A DNA stretch of 39,799 nucleotides, taken from assembly GCF_027451485.1 (NCBI RefSeq), contig NZ_DAIDJE010000111.1, positions 1 to 39,799 of the forward strand, given 5' to 3'. Positions 23,837 through 32,581 of this stretch are shown here, in pieces (positions within the stretch are counted from its first letter, which is position 1; each line of letters begins with the position of its first letter). The DNA is from Bradyrhizobium sp. GTDB taxonomy: Bacteria; Pseudomonadota; Alphaproteobacteria; Rhizobiales; Xanthobacteraceae. Made by a program: the position numbers and the translations under genes. The notes beneath the pieces were generated by a model that had not been told where the DNA came from, made no database searches, and saw nothing but the letters and a program-made list of their open reading frames with translations.

Positions 23837-26805
23837 GCGAACCAGTCCGTACATATTGGCGCAGCCTTGAGGAATTAGCCGGGACGCCGGAGTTCGCGGC
23901 GTTCATCAAGCGCCGGGCGCCGCGCTTTCGCGATGTCATCAGCACGTTCGACCGCCGCCGTTTCCTGCAATTGATGGCGGCGTCGATGGCGCTGGGCGGA
24001 TTGTCGGGATGCGGTCCGGAAGCCGAAGAGCGACAGCTCTTGCCCTACGTCGAACAGCCCGAAAACATCGTTCCCGGCCGCAATCGCTATTACACCGGCG
24101 CCACGATCCAGGATGGATATGCCAACGGGGTTCTGGTCGCCCATCAGATGGCGCGGCCGATCAAGGTTGAAGGCAATCCGGACCATCCGGCGTCCCTGGG
24201 GGCGGCAAGCGCGATTATGCAGGCGAGCATACTCGAGCTCTATGATCCGCGCCGTGCCCAGACGATCTTCGGAGATGGGCGGATCACTTCATGGGAGCGC
24301 TTCGTCAGCGTCTTATATAGCCGCCGCAATTCACTGATGACCGGAAAGGGTGAAGGTCTGCGAATTCTAAGCGGAGCGACCACTTCGCCATCGTTCGCGT
24401 CCCAAATGAAAAAGCTCCAGCAGCAATTTCCGGCAATGCGCTGGCACCAGTGGGAGCCGCTTCATCGCGACGGCGAGCACGTCTCCGCCGCTCGAAGCTT
24501 CGGACAAAACGCGGATCGCATTTTCGATCTCAGCAAAGCGGAGAGAATTTTGGGCGTCGAGAGTGATTTGATCTCGGCAACGCCCGGTTGGCTCGCTTAC
24601 GCGCGGCAGTTCGCGGCAGCGCGACGGCCGGTCGAAACAAGCGGTGTGATGAGCCGGGTCTATGCGATTGAAAGTACGCCAACGCTGTTGGGCGCCAAGG
24701 CAGATCATCGCCTTGCCATGCCGCCCGGCGATATCGCAGCCTCCTTGCGTTATCTCGCTGGGCTGTTGGGAGCCGGCCCGCAAAGTTGGTCGCAAACCGA
24801 AAGTCAACATGCGCATTGGTTGAAGGCGGTCGCGGATGACTTGAACCAGAACAAGGGGAAGGCCTTCTTGCATGCGGGGCGGGAGCAGTCAGTCGAAATT
24901 CACCTTTTGACGGACGCAATCAACGCAGAGCTCGGTGCCATTGGTAACACGGTGAAGCTGATCGCTCCCGTCGAGGTCACTGCGGAATCAAAGCAGCAGT
25001 CCCTCACCGATCTTGCGGACGACATGGCCTCTGGCAAGGTCGATACTCTCATTATCCTCGGTGCGAACCCGGTCTACGATGCGCCAGCCGACCTCGACTT
25101 TGCCGCGCGACTGCACCACGTCCCCTTCTCGGCTTCGCTTGCGCTCTATGATGACGAAACCGCGGTCGCATGCAAGTGGCGAATTCCGGCTGCACACGTC
25201 TTCGAAACATGGAGCGATGCGCGGGCCTTCGACGGCACGATAACGATGATGCAGCCGCAAGTCCGTCCGCTCTATTCGGGGCATGCTGCCCAGGAAGTCA
25301 TGGCGGTGCTGCTCGGGGATACATCGCCCGATAGTTACCGGCTTTTGCGCGACTATTGGCAGCAGCGCGCTCAGCAGGAGAGCCGCGGAGATTTTGAGCC
25401 GTTCTGGCACAACAGCTTCCGCGATGGGGTCGTTGCCGGTACGGCGGAGCCGGCCCTCGCGCTCAAGCCGGTGGCCGATCTCGCTGCCCAAATACCAGCG
25501 AACGCGGGAAATTCCGCGCAGGGCGGGCTGCAGGTGCTTTTCCGCCCGGACGAGGGGCTTTGGGATGGGCGTCATGCCAACAATCCCTGGCTCCTTGAAA
25601 TGGCCCGCGCATTTACGCGGTTGACTTGGGACAATGCCGCGCTGATCGCACCGGCAACGGCAAAGCGGCTTCATCTGAACACGCACGACATGGTTGAGAT
25701 CGCGATCGACCAGATCAAGCTGAAAGTGCCGGTCTTCATATTGCCCGGCCAGGCGACCGACTGCATCACGTTGCCGCTCGGGTGGGGCCGCGCCGCGCAT
25801 GAACTCGGCATCAGCTCGGGATTTGACGCCTACACGATCCGCCGCTCCGCACATTCGTGGACCGCGACAATCACGTCGATGGTGAAGACCGGCGAAGCTT
25901 ACAAGCTCGCGACCACGCAGAACCAGGATCGCGTACTCGGGCGCGACCTGATCCGCGAGGGCGATCTTGCTCAGTTCAATTCCGACGCCCGCACGATCGT
26001 GACTGAGAAAAAGGCAGAGTCGCTGTATCGACCCTTCGAATATCCCGATCGCGCCTGGGCGATGACGGTCGATCTCAATTCCTGCATCGGCTGCCAAGCT
26101 TGCACGATCGCCTGCCAGGCTGAGAACAACGTCCCGATCGTCGGAAAGGACCAGGTGCTGGCGGGCCGGGTGATGCACTGGCTGCGGGTAGATCGATATT
26201 ATTCCGGTCCGGCTGACGCACCGGATACTGCGTTCGAACCGATGCCCTGCATGCACTGCGAACAGGCGCCCTGCGAAGTGGTCTGCCCGGTGCACGCCAC
26301 GGTTCATGACCACGAAGGTCTCAATTTGATGGTCTATAATCGCTGCGTCGGCACGCGCTTCTGCTCCAACAATTGTCCCTACAAGGTTCGCCGTTTCAAT
26401 TTTTTCGGCTACGCCGAAGAGAACGAGCGGGCTGCGGAATCGTGGAATCCGGAAGTGACGGTACGCGGTCGCGGCGTCATGGAAAAATGCACTTATTGCA
26501 TTCAGCGGATCCGGACCGTCCAGATCGATGCCGAGAAGGAAAATCGCAAGATCGCCGACGGCGAGGTGATCACTGCTTGCCAGCAAAGTTGCCCGACGCA
26601 GGCAATTGTGTTCGGCGATCGAAACGATCGCGGCAGCGCCGTCGCCAGCCGCAAGGCGTGGCCGATCGACTACGTATTGCTGGAGGAACTGAATACGCGA
26701 CCGAGAACCAGCTATAGCGCGCTGATCCGCAATCCTAATCCGGCAATCAGCCAAACATCCGGGAGCGGCGAGACAAGAGGCCATGGCGATAACGCTGACG
26801 AATGA
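23833..26805 (+). CDS. actB: alternative complex III subunit B, molybdopterin-oxidoreductase-like Fe-S protein
   Basis: 990-aa fused protein. Near the N-terminus, DRRRFLQLMAASMALGGLSG with Cys60 reads as a twin-arginine signal with a lipobox, so export as a folded lipoprotein is likely. Residues about 60-700 resemble a molybdopterin oxidoreductase B1 domain (PGRNRYYTGATIQDGYANGV, KVEGNPDHPASLG); in characterised ACIII this part carries no Mo cofactor. Residues about 740-950 form the B2 ferredoxin-like domain with four cysteine groups: Cys751/754/757/761, Cys806/809/814/818, Cys838/844/848 and Cys886/889/916/920, expected to hold three 4Fe-4S and one 3Fe-4S cluster. The order and fusion are those of ActB. 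It overlaps actC by 23 bases. Confidence 0.94.
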   Translation: MSEPVRTYWRSLEELAGTPEFAAFIKRRAPRFRDVISTFDRRRFLQLMAASMALGGLSGCGPEAEERQLLPYVEQPENIVPGRNRYYTGATIQDGYANGVLVAHQMARPIKVEGNPDHPASLGAASAIMQASILELYDPRRAQTIFGDGRITSWERFVSVLYSRRNSLMTGKGEGLRILSGATTSPSFASQMKKLQQQFPAMRWHQWEPLHRDGEHVSAARSFGQNADRIFDLSKAERILGVESDLISATPGWLAYARQFAAARRPVETSGVMSRVYAIESTPTLLGAKADHRLAMPPGDIAASLRYLAGLLGAGPQSWSQTESQHAHWLKAVADDLNQNKGKAFLHAGREQSVEIHLLTDAINAELGAIGNTVKLIAPVEVTAESKQQSLTDLADDMASGKVDTLIILGANPVYDAPADLDFAARLHHVPFSASLALYDDETAVACKWRIPAAHVFETWSDARAFDGTITMMQPQVRPLYSGHAAQEVMAVLLGDTSPDSYRLLRDYWQQRAQQESRGDFEPFWHNSFRDGVVAGTAEPALALKPVADLAAQIPANAGNSAQGGLQVLFRPDEGLWDGRHANNPWLLEMARAFTRLTWDNAALIAPATAKRLHLNTHDMVEIAIDQIKLKVPVFILPGQATDCITLPLGWGRAAHELGISSGFDAYTIRRSAHSWTATITSMVKTGEAYKLATTQNQDRVLGRDLIREGDLAQFNSDARTIVTEKKAESLYRPFEYPDRAWAMTVDLNSCIGCQACTIACQAENNVPIVGKDQVLAGRVMHWLRVDRYYSGPADAPDTAFEPMPCMHCEQAPCEVVCPVHATVHDHEGLNLMVYNRCVGTRFCSNNCPYKVRRFNFFGYAEENERAAESWNPEVTVRGRGVMEKCTYCIQRIRTVQIDAEKENRKIADGEVITACQQSCPTQAIVFGDRNDRGSAVASRKAWPIDYVLLEELNTRPRTSYSALIRNPNPAISQTSGSGETRGHGDNADE

Positions 26806-28150
26806 ATTGCCGGCCGTCGCGCCGGTCGTCGGGCCGGACGTGACGCTGACCAGCTTGAGCGAAGACGTGAGCAGCCGCGTGTCGATGCACGGCGCACCGC
26901 GATGGTGGTGGATCGGCTTTGTAATTTCATTTGCGCTGCTGCTCGTCCTGATCGTCCAGATGGCGGTGCTGTTCATCGTCGGAATTGGAGTATGGGGTGT
27001 CGAGATACCCGTCGCGTGGGGCCTCGCGATCGCCGAATATGTCTGGTGGATCGCGCTGGCGAGCGGTGGAACGATCGTGTCAGCCCTGTTTTTCTTGACA
27101 CGGTCGCCATGGCGTTCAGCTGTCAATCGCATTGCCGAGAGCATGCTGCTGTCCGCGGCGCCCTGCGCCGGTCTGATGCCCATCATGCACCTGGGCAGAC
27201 CCGGCTTCTTCTATTGGCTGTTTCCCTACTCGAGCGTGATGGGTGTCTGGCCCCAGGTGCGCAGCCCGCTCTGGTGGGATTTCATCTGTTTGCTCTGCTA
27301 TATTCTCATGTCGATCATGTACTACTATGCCGGGATCCTGCCTGATCTGGCGACTGTGCGTGATCTTGCGACGAGCAAGGCGAAGAAGGTCCTGTATGGC
27401 GTCCTCGCCTTGGGCTGGCGAGGGTCCGTCGCGGAATGGCAGAACCAGCGCATCGTATACGCGATCATGTCCGCAATCATGGCCCCGATGGTCATCTCGG
27501 TGCACAGCGTGGTCGGGCTCGACTTTGCGGCCGGGCTGACGCCGGGATGGCACGATACGCAATTCCCGCCTTACTTCTTCTTCGGTGCGGTTATTTCGGG
27601 CACGGCGGTGATCGTCATGCTCACCATTCTCGTACGCTGGGGCTATAGCCTCCAGAATGTGCTTACGGAGTATCACTTCAACGCCATGGCGAAGGTGATG
27701 CTGGTCGGCAGCCTGATGCTTGCTTACGCTTATGTCTGGGAAGCATTCGGTCCCCTTTATACGAGCGACGTCGCCGAACGGACTGAATTCTTCCATCGCG
27801 CGTTCGGATTTACCGCCCCCCTGTTCTGGTCGGAAAAGTTCCTCACGGTTGTCGTTCCGCAGTTGCTGTGGCTACCGGTGGTTCGCCGCAATCAACTCCT
27901 GTTGTTCCTGATATCGGGTGGCATCATTATCGGCATGTGGCAGGAGCGCGTCGTCTTCACCACCGCGAGTCTCGAGCACAACTATATGCCGTCCTACTGG
28001 GGCTACTATTTCCCGACGGTCTGGGATTGGGCAACGCTCGCCGGGACGATCGGACTCTTTCTTACGCTGTTCTTCCTGTTCTTGAGATTTGCCCCGATCA
28101 TTTCGCTCGCCGAAGTGCGCGAGATTGTCGAGGAAGGGAAGTCGAAATGA
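26783..28150 (+). CDS. actC: alternative complex III subunit C, NrfD-like quinol-binding membrane protein
   Basis: 455-aa polytopic protein with about ten membrane helices. It belongs to the NrfD/PsrC family (MHGAPRWWWIGFVISFALLL, AEYVWWIALASGGTIVSALF, HLGRPGFFYWLFPY, EYHFNAMAKVMLVGSLMLAY). In ACIII structures this subunit binds menaquinol or ubiquinol at the periplasmic side near the 3Fe-4S cluster of ActB and is proposed to hold a proton path. The start is ATG 26783, inside the end of actB, with AAGAGG directly upstream; the end overlaps actD by 4 bases. A second NrfD-like subunit, ActF, is encoded three genes on. Confidence 0.94.
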   Translation: MAITLTNELPAVAPVVGPDVTLTSLSEDVSSRVSMHGAPRWWWIGFVISFALLLVLIVQMAVLFIVGIGVWGVEIPVAWGLAIAEYVWWIALASGGTIVSALFFLTRSPWRSAVNRIAESMLLSAAPCAGLMPIMHLGRPGFFYWLFPYSSVMGVWPQVRSPLWWDFICLLCYILMSIMYYYAGILPDLATVRDLATSKAKKVLYGVLALGWRGSVAEWQNQRIVYAIMSAIMAPMVISVHSVVGLDFAAGLTPGWHDTQFPPYFFFGAVISGTAVIVMLTILVRWGYSLQNVLTEYHFNAMAKVMLVGSLMLAYAYVWEAFGPLYTSDVAERTEFFHRAFGFTAPLFWSEKFLTVVVPQLLWLPVVRRNQLLLFLISGGIIIGMWQERVVFTTASLEHNYMPSYWGYYFPTVWDWATLAGTIGLFLTLFFLFLRFAPIISLAEVREIVEEGKSK

Positions 28151-28680
28151 ACGAGCTCTTCGGCATCGTTGCGGAGTTTGCAACGCCGCAGGCGGTCAGG
28201 ACCGCGGCGGAAGATCTGCGTCGCGCCGGTTTTCGCGTGTTCGAAGCCTACACGCCCTATCCGGTCGAGGGGCTTGACCGGATCATCCATCCCGCGCCCA
28301 AGCCGGTTCTGCCGCTTGTGATGTTTGCGGCGGCCGTGATCGGCGCAGGCTGGGGATACTGGATCCAGTTCTGGGATGAAGCATTGAACTATCCACTCAA
28401 TGTCGGTGGACGCCCCTTCAATAGCTGGCCGGCGTTCATGGTGGGTACATTCGAGTTCATGCTGCTGGTGACGGTTGCCGCCGGCTTTTTCGGGATGTTG
28501 GCGACGTCGGGCCTGCCGAGGCTCTACCATCCGATCTTCGAGGCGAACGCCTTTGCGCGCGCATCCAGCGATCGTTTCGTGATCTGCGTTGAAGCAATCG
28601 ACTCGCGATTCGACGCGGCAGCAGTGCGTGCGCTATTCAAACGACTTGGCGCCGACCGCATCGAGGAGGTGCCGGCGTGA
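28147..28680 (+). CDS. actD: alternative complex III subunit D (DUF3341)
   Basis: 177 aa from ATG 28147, overlapping the actC stop (ATGA). The N-terminal part (LFGIVAEFATPQAVRTAAED, FRVFEAYTPYPVEGLD) is a ferredoxin-like cytoplasmic piece typical of DUF3341. Two membrane helices follow (VLPLVMFAAAVIGAGWGYWI and FMVGTFEFMLLVTVAAGFFG), then a cytoplasmic tail with LPRLYHPIFEANAF and DRFVICVEA. Together with ActC and ActF it forms the membrane part of ACIII. It overlaps actE by GTGA. Confidence 0.92.
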   Translation: MNELFGIVAEFATPQAVRTAAEDLRRAGFRVFEAYTPYPVEGLDRIIHPAPKPVLPLVMFAAAVIGAGWGYWIQFWDEALNYPLNVGGRPFNSWPAFMVGTFEFMLLVTVAAGFFGMLATSGLPRLYHPIFEANAFARASSDRFVICVEAIDSRFDAAAVRALFKRLGADRIEEVPA

Positions 28681-29192
28681 GATGGAGATCGAGCACAGCC
28701 TTGGTTATCGTCTCGATGTCGGTTGCGGCATGCGACAACATGGCGAATCAGCCGAAGCTCAACCCTTACGAACTGCCGTTCGGTTCTCAAATCAACTGGC
28801 CGGTTCGGCCGGTGCCGCACACCATCGCGCGCGGCGATCCCCTCAATCCACCGGGCCCTCCGCCAGTCAGTATGGCTTTGCTCGAGCGCGGCCAGCAGCG
28901 GTTTGACATCTATTGCTCGCCTTGTCACAGCCGGCTCGGTGACGGCAACGGCATGATCGTGCAACGTGGTTTTCCACACCCGCCGTCCTATCAAAGCGAC
29001 GCGTTGCGCAACGCGCCCAATCAGCTGTTCTATGATGTCATCACCCACGGCTATGGCGTGATGTATTCCTACGCCGACCGGGTTTCTCCCGCGGATCGCT
29101 GGGCGATCGTCGCCTATATCCGCGCCTTGCAGGCGAGCGCCAGCGCCTCGCTGTCCGACGTGCCCGCCGAGAAGCGGAGCTCGCTGCAATGA
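28677..29192 (+). CDS. actE: alternative complex III subunit E, monohaem cytochrome c lipoprotein
   Basis: 171 aa from GTG 28677, which overlaps the actD stop as GTGA. A short signal peptide ends in a lipobox (VSVAAC) so the protein is lipid-anchored in the periplasm. One haem motif, CSPCH, sits in RGQQRFDIYCSPCHSRLGDG; the likely Met ligand is in the GYGVMYSYADRV loop. It is the single-haem ActE subunit, thought to pass electrons from ActA or the Fe-S chain onward to the oxidase. It overlaps actF by 4 bases. Confidence 0.92.
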   Translation: MRWRSSTALVIVSMSVAACDNMANQPKLNPYELPFGSQINWPVRPVPHTIARGDPLNPPGPPPVSMALLERGQQRFDIYCSPCHSRLGDGNGMIVQRGFPHPPSYQSDALRNAPNQLFYDVITHGYGVMYSYADRVSPADRWAIVAYIRALQASASASLSDVPAEKRSSLQ

Positions 29193-30286
29193 AACCGGTT
29201 TGGGTCGGCATCAGCGCAATCATTCTTTCTGCAATCGGCATCGCCGGCTGCATCATGGGAGCGTTGTCGGATTGGACTGCATTCGCACATGCCTGGCTCT
29301 CCACTTATGTTTTTTGGCTCGGCATACCGCTGGCGGGTACGACACTGGTGCTGGTCCATGATCTCAGCGGCGGCGAATGGATGGAAACGGCCCGACCGGC
29401 TCTCGCCGCTGCAATCATGACAATGCCGCTCGCAAGCCTCGCGGGCATCCCTGCCTTTGTCGATCTGAAGTCACTATATAGTTGGACGAGTCCACCCCCC
29501 GGACTGCCAAATGTCTTTTATCTGAATCCGACGGGCTTCTTCGTCCGGTTCGGGGTCGATCTCGTGCTCTGGAACGGCCTTGCCGCTTTTGCGCTCTGGG
29601 GGCCGCGAGAAGGGAAGGAGCCAATTCCGCCGCGCCTTTCCTGGCTCAGCGGGATCGGACTCATCATCCTGGCGTTCTCCGCCAGTTTTGCCGCCATTGA
29701 CTGGATCCTCTCGCTCGAGCCGACATTCTGGTCCTCGATTTTCTCATACGCGCAGCTCGCCAGCTGGTTCAACACCGGCATGGCTATGGTGGTGTTTACC
29801 GTCGCGGTCTGGGGCTGGCCCACCGACCAGCGTCGTCAACATATGAGCGACCTCTCCCGCATCCTGCTCGCCACGACGATCTTCTGGGCTTACGTCGAAT
29901 TCATGCAAATCCTGATCATCTGGGAGGAGAACCTCAAAACGGAAATCCCCTGGTATCTGAAACGTCTGGATTCACCTTGGCATCCGGCGATCTATGTCTC
30001 GGCCGGCCTCGGATTCGTGGTGCCGTTCTTCGTTCTCCTGTGGGCGCCCAGCAAGTACAGCCGTGGCGTCGTCGCCACGATCTGCTTGTTGATCCTGGCC
30101 AGCCGCATCGCGCACACTTGGCTGTTGCTCATGCCGGAATTCACCGGACCAACGCCGTTCTGGCTCGATGTGGCGGCGCTTTTCGCCTTGGGCGGATTGA
30201 TGGGGCTGCTGTTTGCGTTCGGTTTGCGCGATGTACGCCGCCGCGAACCGACCGGTTCCCCGCTGTGGACGCCCGACCATGCCTGA
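29189..30286 (+). CDS. actF: alternative complex III subunit F, second NrfD-like membrane protein
   Basis: 365-aa protein with about ten membrane helices, including IILSAIGIAGCIMGALSDWT, RFGVDLVLWNGLAAFALWGP and an NrfD-like DWILSLEPTFWSSIFSYAQL segment. It is the quinol:cytochrome c oxidoreductase 'quinone-binding subunit 2' of ACIII, a paralogue of ActC thought to have a role in proton translocation rather than quinol oxidation. The start is coupled to actE (ATGA) and the end overlaps the next gene by 8 bases. Confidence 0.9.
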   Translation: MKPVWVGISAIILSAIGIAGCIMGALSDWTAFAHAWLSTYVFWLGIPLAGTTLVLVHDLSGGEWMETARPALAAAIMTMPLASLAGIPAFVDLKSLYSWTSPPPGLPNVFYLNPTGFFVRFGVDLVLWNGLAAFALWGPREGKEPIPPRLSWLSGIGLIILAFSASFAAIDWILSLEPTFWSSIFSYAQLASWFNTGMAMVVFTVAVWGWPTDQRRQHMSDLSRILLATTIFWAYVEFMQILIIWEENLKTEIPWYLKRLDSPWHPAIYVSAGLGFVVPFFVLLWAPSKYSRGVVATICLLILASRIAHTWLLLMPEFTGPTPFWLDVAALFALGGLMGLLFAFGLRDVRRREPTGSPLWTPDHA

Positions 30287-30812
30287 GTTCCCCCCTCGCC
30301 CCCGGCAACGCAATCAGCAGACTTGGTGGCGACGGTTCGCCATGAGCGCCGCCGTGGGCGCTGCGGCCGCATTCTGCTTGGCGCTCGTGCGGGTGCTGAT
30401 GATCGAACGAGGTTCCGACGTGACATCTCGCCCCGTCGTCGCCGGCAGGGCGACGCAGCAACCCGAGCATCCACACACTGCATTCGAACCCACCGATTGG
30501 AACCTCGCACCCGTCGCATGGGTCTACATCGGCACGCTGGTCCTGCTCGTGATTTCCTGTCTTGTGCTGATCGTGGCCTACCCGGAGGCGTTGCCGGATG
30601 CCAGCCGCGCGCTGCACATCAACCCGCCGGGCCCTCGTCTGCAAACCAATCCGCAATCCGACCTGCAGCGATTTCGCGCTGCCGAGGACAAGCAGCTCAA
30701 TGGTTATTACTGGATCGACAAGCAGAAGGGGCTTGTTCACATCCCGATTGAACAGGCCATGAAGAAGCTTGCGCAGCGAGGGATCGACGGCTTTCCGAAG
30801 GCGCAACCATGA
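30279..30812 (+). CDS. 177-aa membrane protein of the ACIII-caa3 operon, function unknown
   Basis: 177 aa from ATG 30279, coupled to actF (8-base overlap) and to the SCO gene (ATGA). It has two membrane helices: FAMSAAVGAAAAFCLALVRV near 20-42 and VAWVYIGTLVLLVISCLVLI near 77-100. The soluble C-terminal part has DLQRFRAAEDKQLNGYYWID followed by GLVHIPIEQAMKKLAQRGI. A similar 'LN.Y.W.D...G.V.IPI..AM' stretch is, as I recall, common in small proteins found between ACIII or cytochrome oxidase genes and SCO genes in other bacteria. It takes the place where ActG might be expected, but does not look like the small ActG of Rhodothermus. A role in oxidase assembly or as an extra ACIII/oxidase linker subunit is inferred from position only. 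Confidence 0.75.
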   Translation: MPEFPPRPRQRNQQTWWRRFAMSAAVGAAAAFCLALVRVLMIERGSDVTSRPVVAGRATQQPEHPHTAFEPTDWNLAPVAWVYIGTLVLLVISCLVLIVAYPEALPDASRALHINPPGPRLQTNPQSDLQRFRAAEDKQLNGYYWIDKQKGLVHIPIEQAMKKLAQRGIDGFPKAQP

Positions 30813-31630
30813 AACGAGTGGCCTTTATTCTAACGCCAATCCTCCTGCTTTGTAGCACGTTCCTCGGCATCGCCTTTCTCAAGCTGAGCCGTTCTCAACC
30901 CGCAGCATTCGGCCCGATTGACCTCGCAGAATTATCATTTCGGCCTCATCCAGGCACGCGCCTGCCGCTCACGGAATCGCTCGTCGATGAAGATGGGCGC
31001 AGCGTCTCCCTTGGCACCTACTTCACCAAGGTACCCGTCATTCTCGTCCTCGAATATCTGCGCTGCACGTCGTTATGCGGGGTGACCCTGCGTAACCTGA
31101 TCGGTGACACGCTGCACGGGATTCCGCTCCAACCGGGGCGCGACTATCAGCTGGTTGCTGTCAGCATTGATCCACGCGATCGGCCGCATGACGCCGCCGC
31201 CGCTCTGAAGACGTATGCCGCCCTCCTCGACCGTTCGACCGACAAGTCCGGCCTGCATTTTCTGACCGGGCGGTCTGCAAGTGTACGCTCGATCGCCGAA
31301 GCTGTGGGTTTCCCGTACCGGTACGACCCCCTGCTCGACGCATATATCCACCCCGCAGGCTTCATCATCGCCGCACCGGATGGCGTGATCAGCCGCTATC
31401 TGGAGGGCTTTTCCGCTTCGCCACAGCAGATCATCGGAGCCATTTCCGACGCCGAGCAGGACAAATCGCAAGGGCCTCTCACCCGCCTGCTGCTGCTCTG
31501 CCATATCCAGGGAGCGCCGCTTGGACGATGGACGATACCGATTATGGCCGCGTTCACTATCGCCAATCTCGCAGCGGGGTTCACCGTGATGGCGATATTC
31601 ATCGCTATCAAACGCCGCCGCTACGGGTAA
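30809..31630 (+). CDS. SCO1/SenC-family copper chaperone for cytochrome oxidase
   Basis: 273 aa, anchored by an N-terminal helix (FILTPILLLCSTFLGIAFLK) with a thioredoxin-like periplasmic domain. The copper ligands are visible: the CxxxC pair in LRCTSLCGVTL and the distal His in DAYIHPAGFII. Supporting motifs are VDEDGRSVSLGTYF and LVAVSIDPRDRP. An extra C-terminal membrane helix (IANLAAGFTVMAIFIAIKRR) is an extension seen in some SCO proteins tied to caa3 operons. It should load the CuA centre of the subunit II encoded by the next gene, only 3 bases away. Confidence 0.92.
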   Translation: MKRVAFILTPILLLCSTFLGIAFLKLSRSQPAAFGPIDLAELSFRPHPGTRLPLTESLVDEDGRSVSLGTYFTKVPVILVLEYLRCTSLCGVTLRNLIGDTLHGIPLQPGRDYQLVAVSIDPRDRPHDAAAALKTYAALLDRSTDKSGLHFLTGRSASVRSIAEAVGFPYRYDPLLDAYIHPAGFIIAAPDGVISRYLEGFSASPQQIIGAISDAEQDKSQGPLTRLLLLCHIQGAPLGRWTIPIMAAFTIANLAAGFTVMAIFIAIKRRRYG

Positions 31631-31633
31631 ACG

Positions 31634-32581
31634 ATGTATCACTGGATTCCATTCTGGCCCGAAACGGCTGCCGTGAACGCGGTGGTAGTCAACAATCTCT
31701 ACATCGCGGAGCTCGGGCTCGGCGCGCTCATCATGTTGACCGTCGTGCTGATGATGCTGACCTTTTGTATCCGCTATCGGAAGAGTGGGACGGCCTCGCG
31801 GGCCAATCTGACGACCGATACCTGGCGTTTCGAAATTCTCTGGACCGTTGCGACGCTTGCTGCATTCCTCGTCCTGTTCGTCTGGGGCGCGCAGATCTAC
31901 ATATGGCTCTTCAAGCCGCCTCCCGCGGACGAGGAGGTTTATGTCGTCGGCAAGCAATGGATGTGGAAAGTAGAGCACGCTGGCGGGCAGCGCGAGATTG
32001 ACGCGCTGCACGTTCCAGTCAACAAGACAATCAGACTGGTCATGGCATCGGAAGATGTGATTCACAGCTTCTTTGTTCCGGCATTCCGGATCAAGCATGA
32101 CGTCGTCCCCGGCACACTCGAAACGGTGTGGTTCAAGGCAACCAAGACTGGTGTCTTCAAGCTGGAGTGCACGCAATATTGCGGACTTCAGCATGCGACG
32201 ATGCAGGGCGAAGTCGACGTGATGACCGCGCCGGATTACGCACACTGGCTTGTCGATCAGGGCGTGAGCGCATCTCTTGCCGGACAGGGCGGCGCGCTGT
32301 TCCGAGCTCACGGCTGCAGCGGCTGCCACGGCGAGAACAGCACAGTCCATGCGCCTTCGTTGACCGGCCTCTACGGCACGCTCGTGCATTTGCAGGACGG
32401 TTCGGTCCGCGTTGCCGACGACGCCTACCTGCGCGATTGCATTCTCAACCCGCGCAGTTTCACCGTTGCCGGATATCCGCCGATCATGCCGGACTTTTCG
32501 GGACAACTCAGCGAGGAAGACTTGTTGAAGCTGATTGCCTACATCAAGTCGCTCGGCGGGATGCAGGAGCACGCCCGATGA
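31634..32581 (+). CDS. coxB: caa3 cytochrome c oxidase subunit II with fused cytochrome c
   Basis: 315 aa. Two membrane helices (about 15-42 and 62-88) precede the cupredoxin CuA domain: FWGAQIYIWLF, VVGKQWMWKVEHAGGQREID, the first CuA His in VIHSFFVPAFRIK, and the CuA loop Cys179-TQY-Cys183-GLQ-His187-ATM190. A C-terminal cytochrome c domain carries CSGCH (Cys228, Cys231, His232) and a likely Met ligand in YPPIMPDF. The fused haem makes this a caa3-type oxidase able to take electrons directly from ACIII. It overlaps subunit I by 4 bases. Confidence 0.95.
   Translation: MYHWIPFWPETAAVNAVVVNNLYIAELGLGALIMLTVVLMMLTFCIRYRKSGTASRANLTTDTWRFEILWTVATLAAFLVLFVWGAQIYIWLFKPPPADEEVYVVGKQWMWKVEHAGGQREIDALHVPVNKTIRLVMASEDVIHSFFVPAFRIKHDVVPGTLETVWFKATKTGVFKLECTQYCGLQHATMQGEVDVMTAPDYAHWLVDQGVSASLAGQGGALFRAHGCSGCHGENSTVHAPSLTGLYGTLVHLQDGSVRVADDAYLRDCILNPRSFTVAGYPPIMPDFSGQLSEEDLLKLIAYIKSLGGMQEHAR

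Noticed and set aside
24988..27186. A 732-codon open frame on the minus strand opposite actB and actC
   Set aside because: It lies fully antisense to two well-supported genes, is rich in Arg, Ile and His without any domain pattern, and is explained by codon bias in GC-rich DNA.
32128..32577. Upstream extension of the coxA frame into coxB by 150 codons
   Set aside because: The extension is a shadow of coxB; ATG 32578 gives the ATGA overlap used throughout this operon and a normal subunit I N-terminus.
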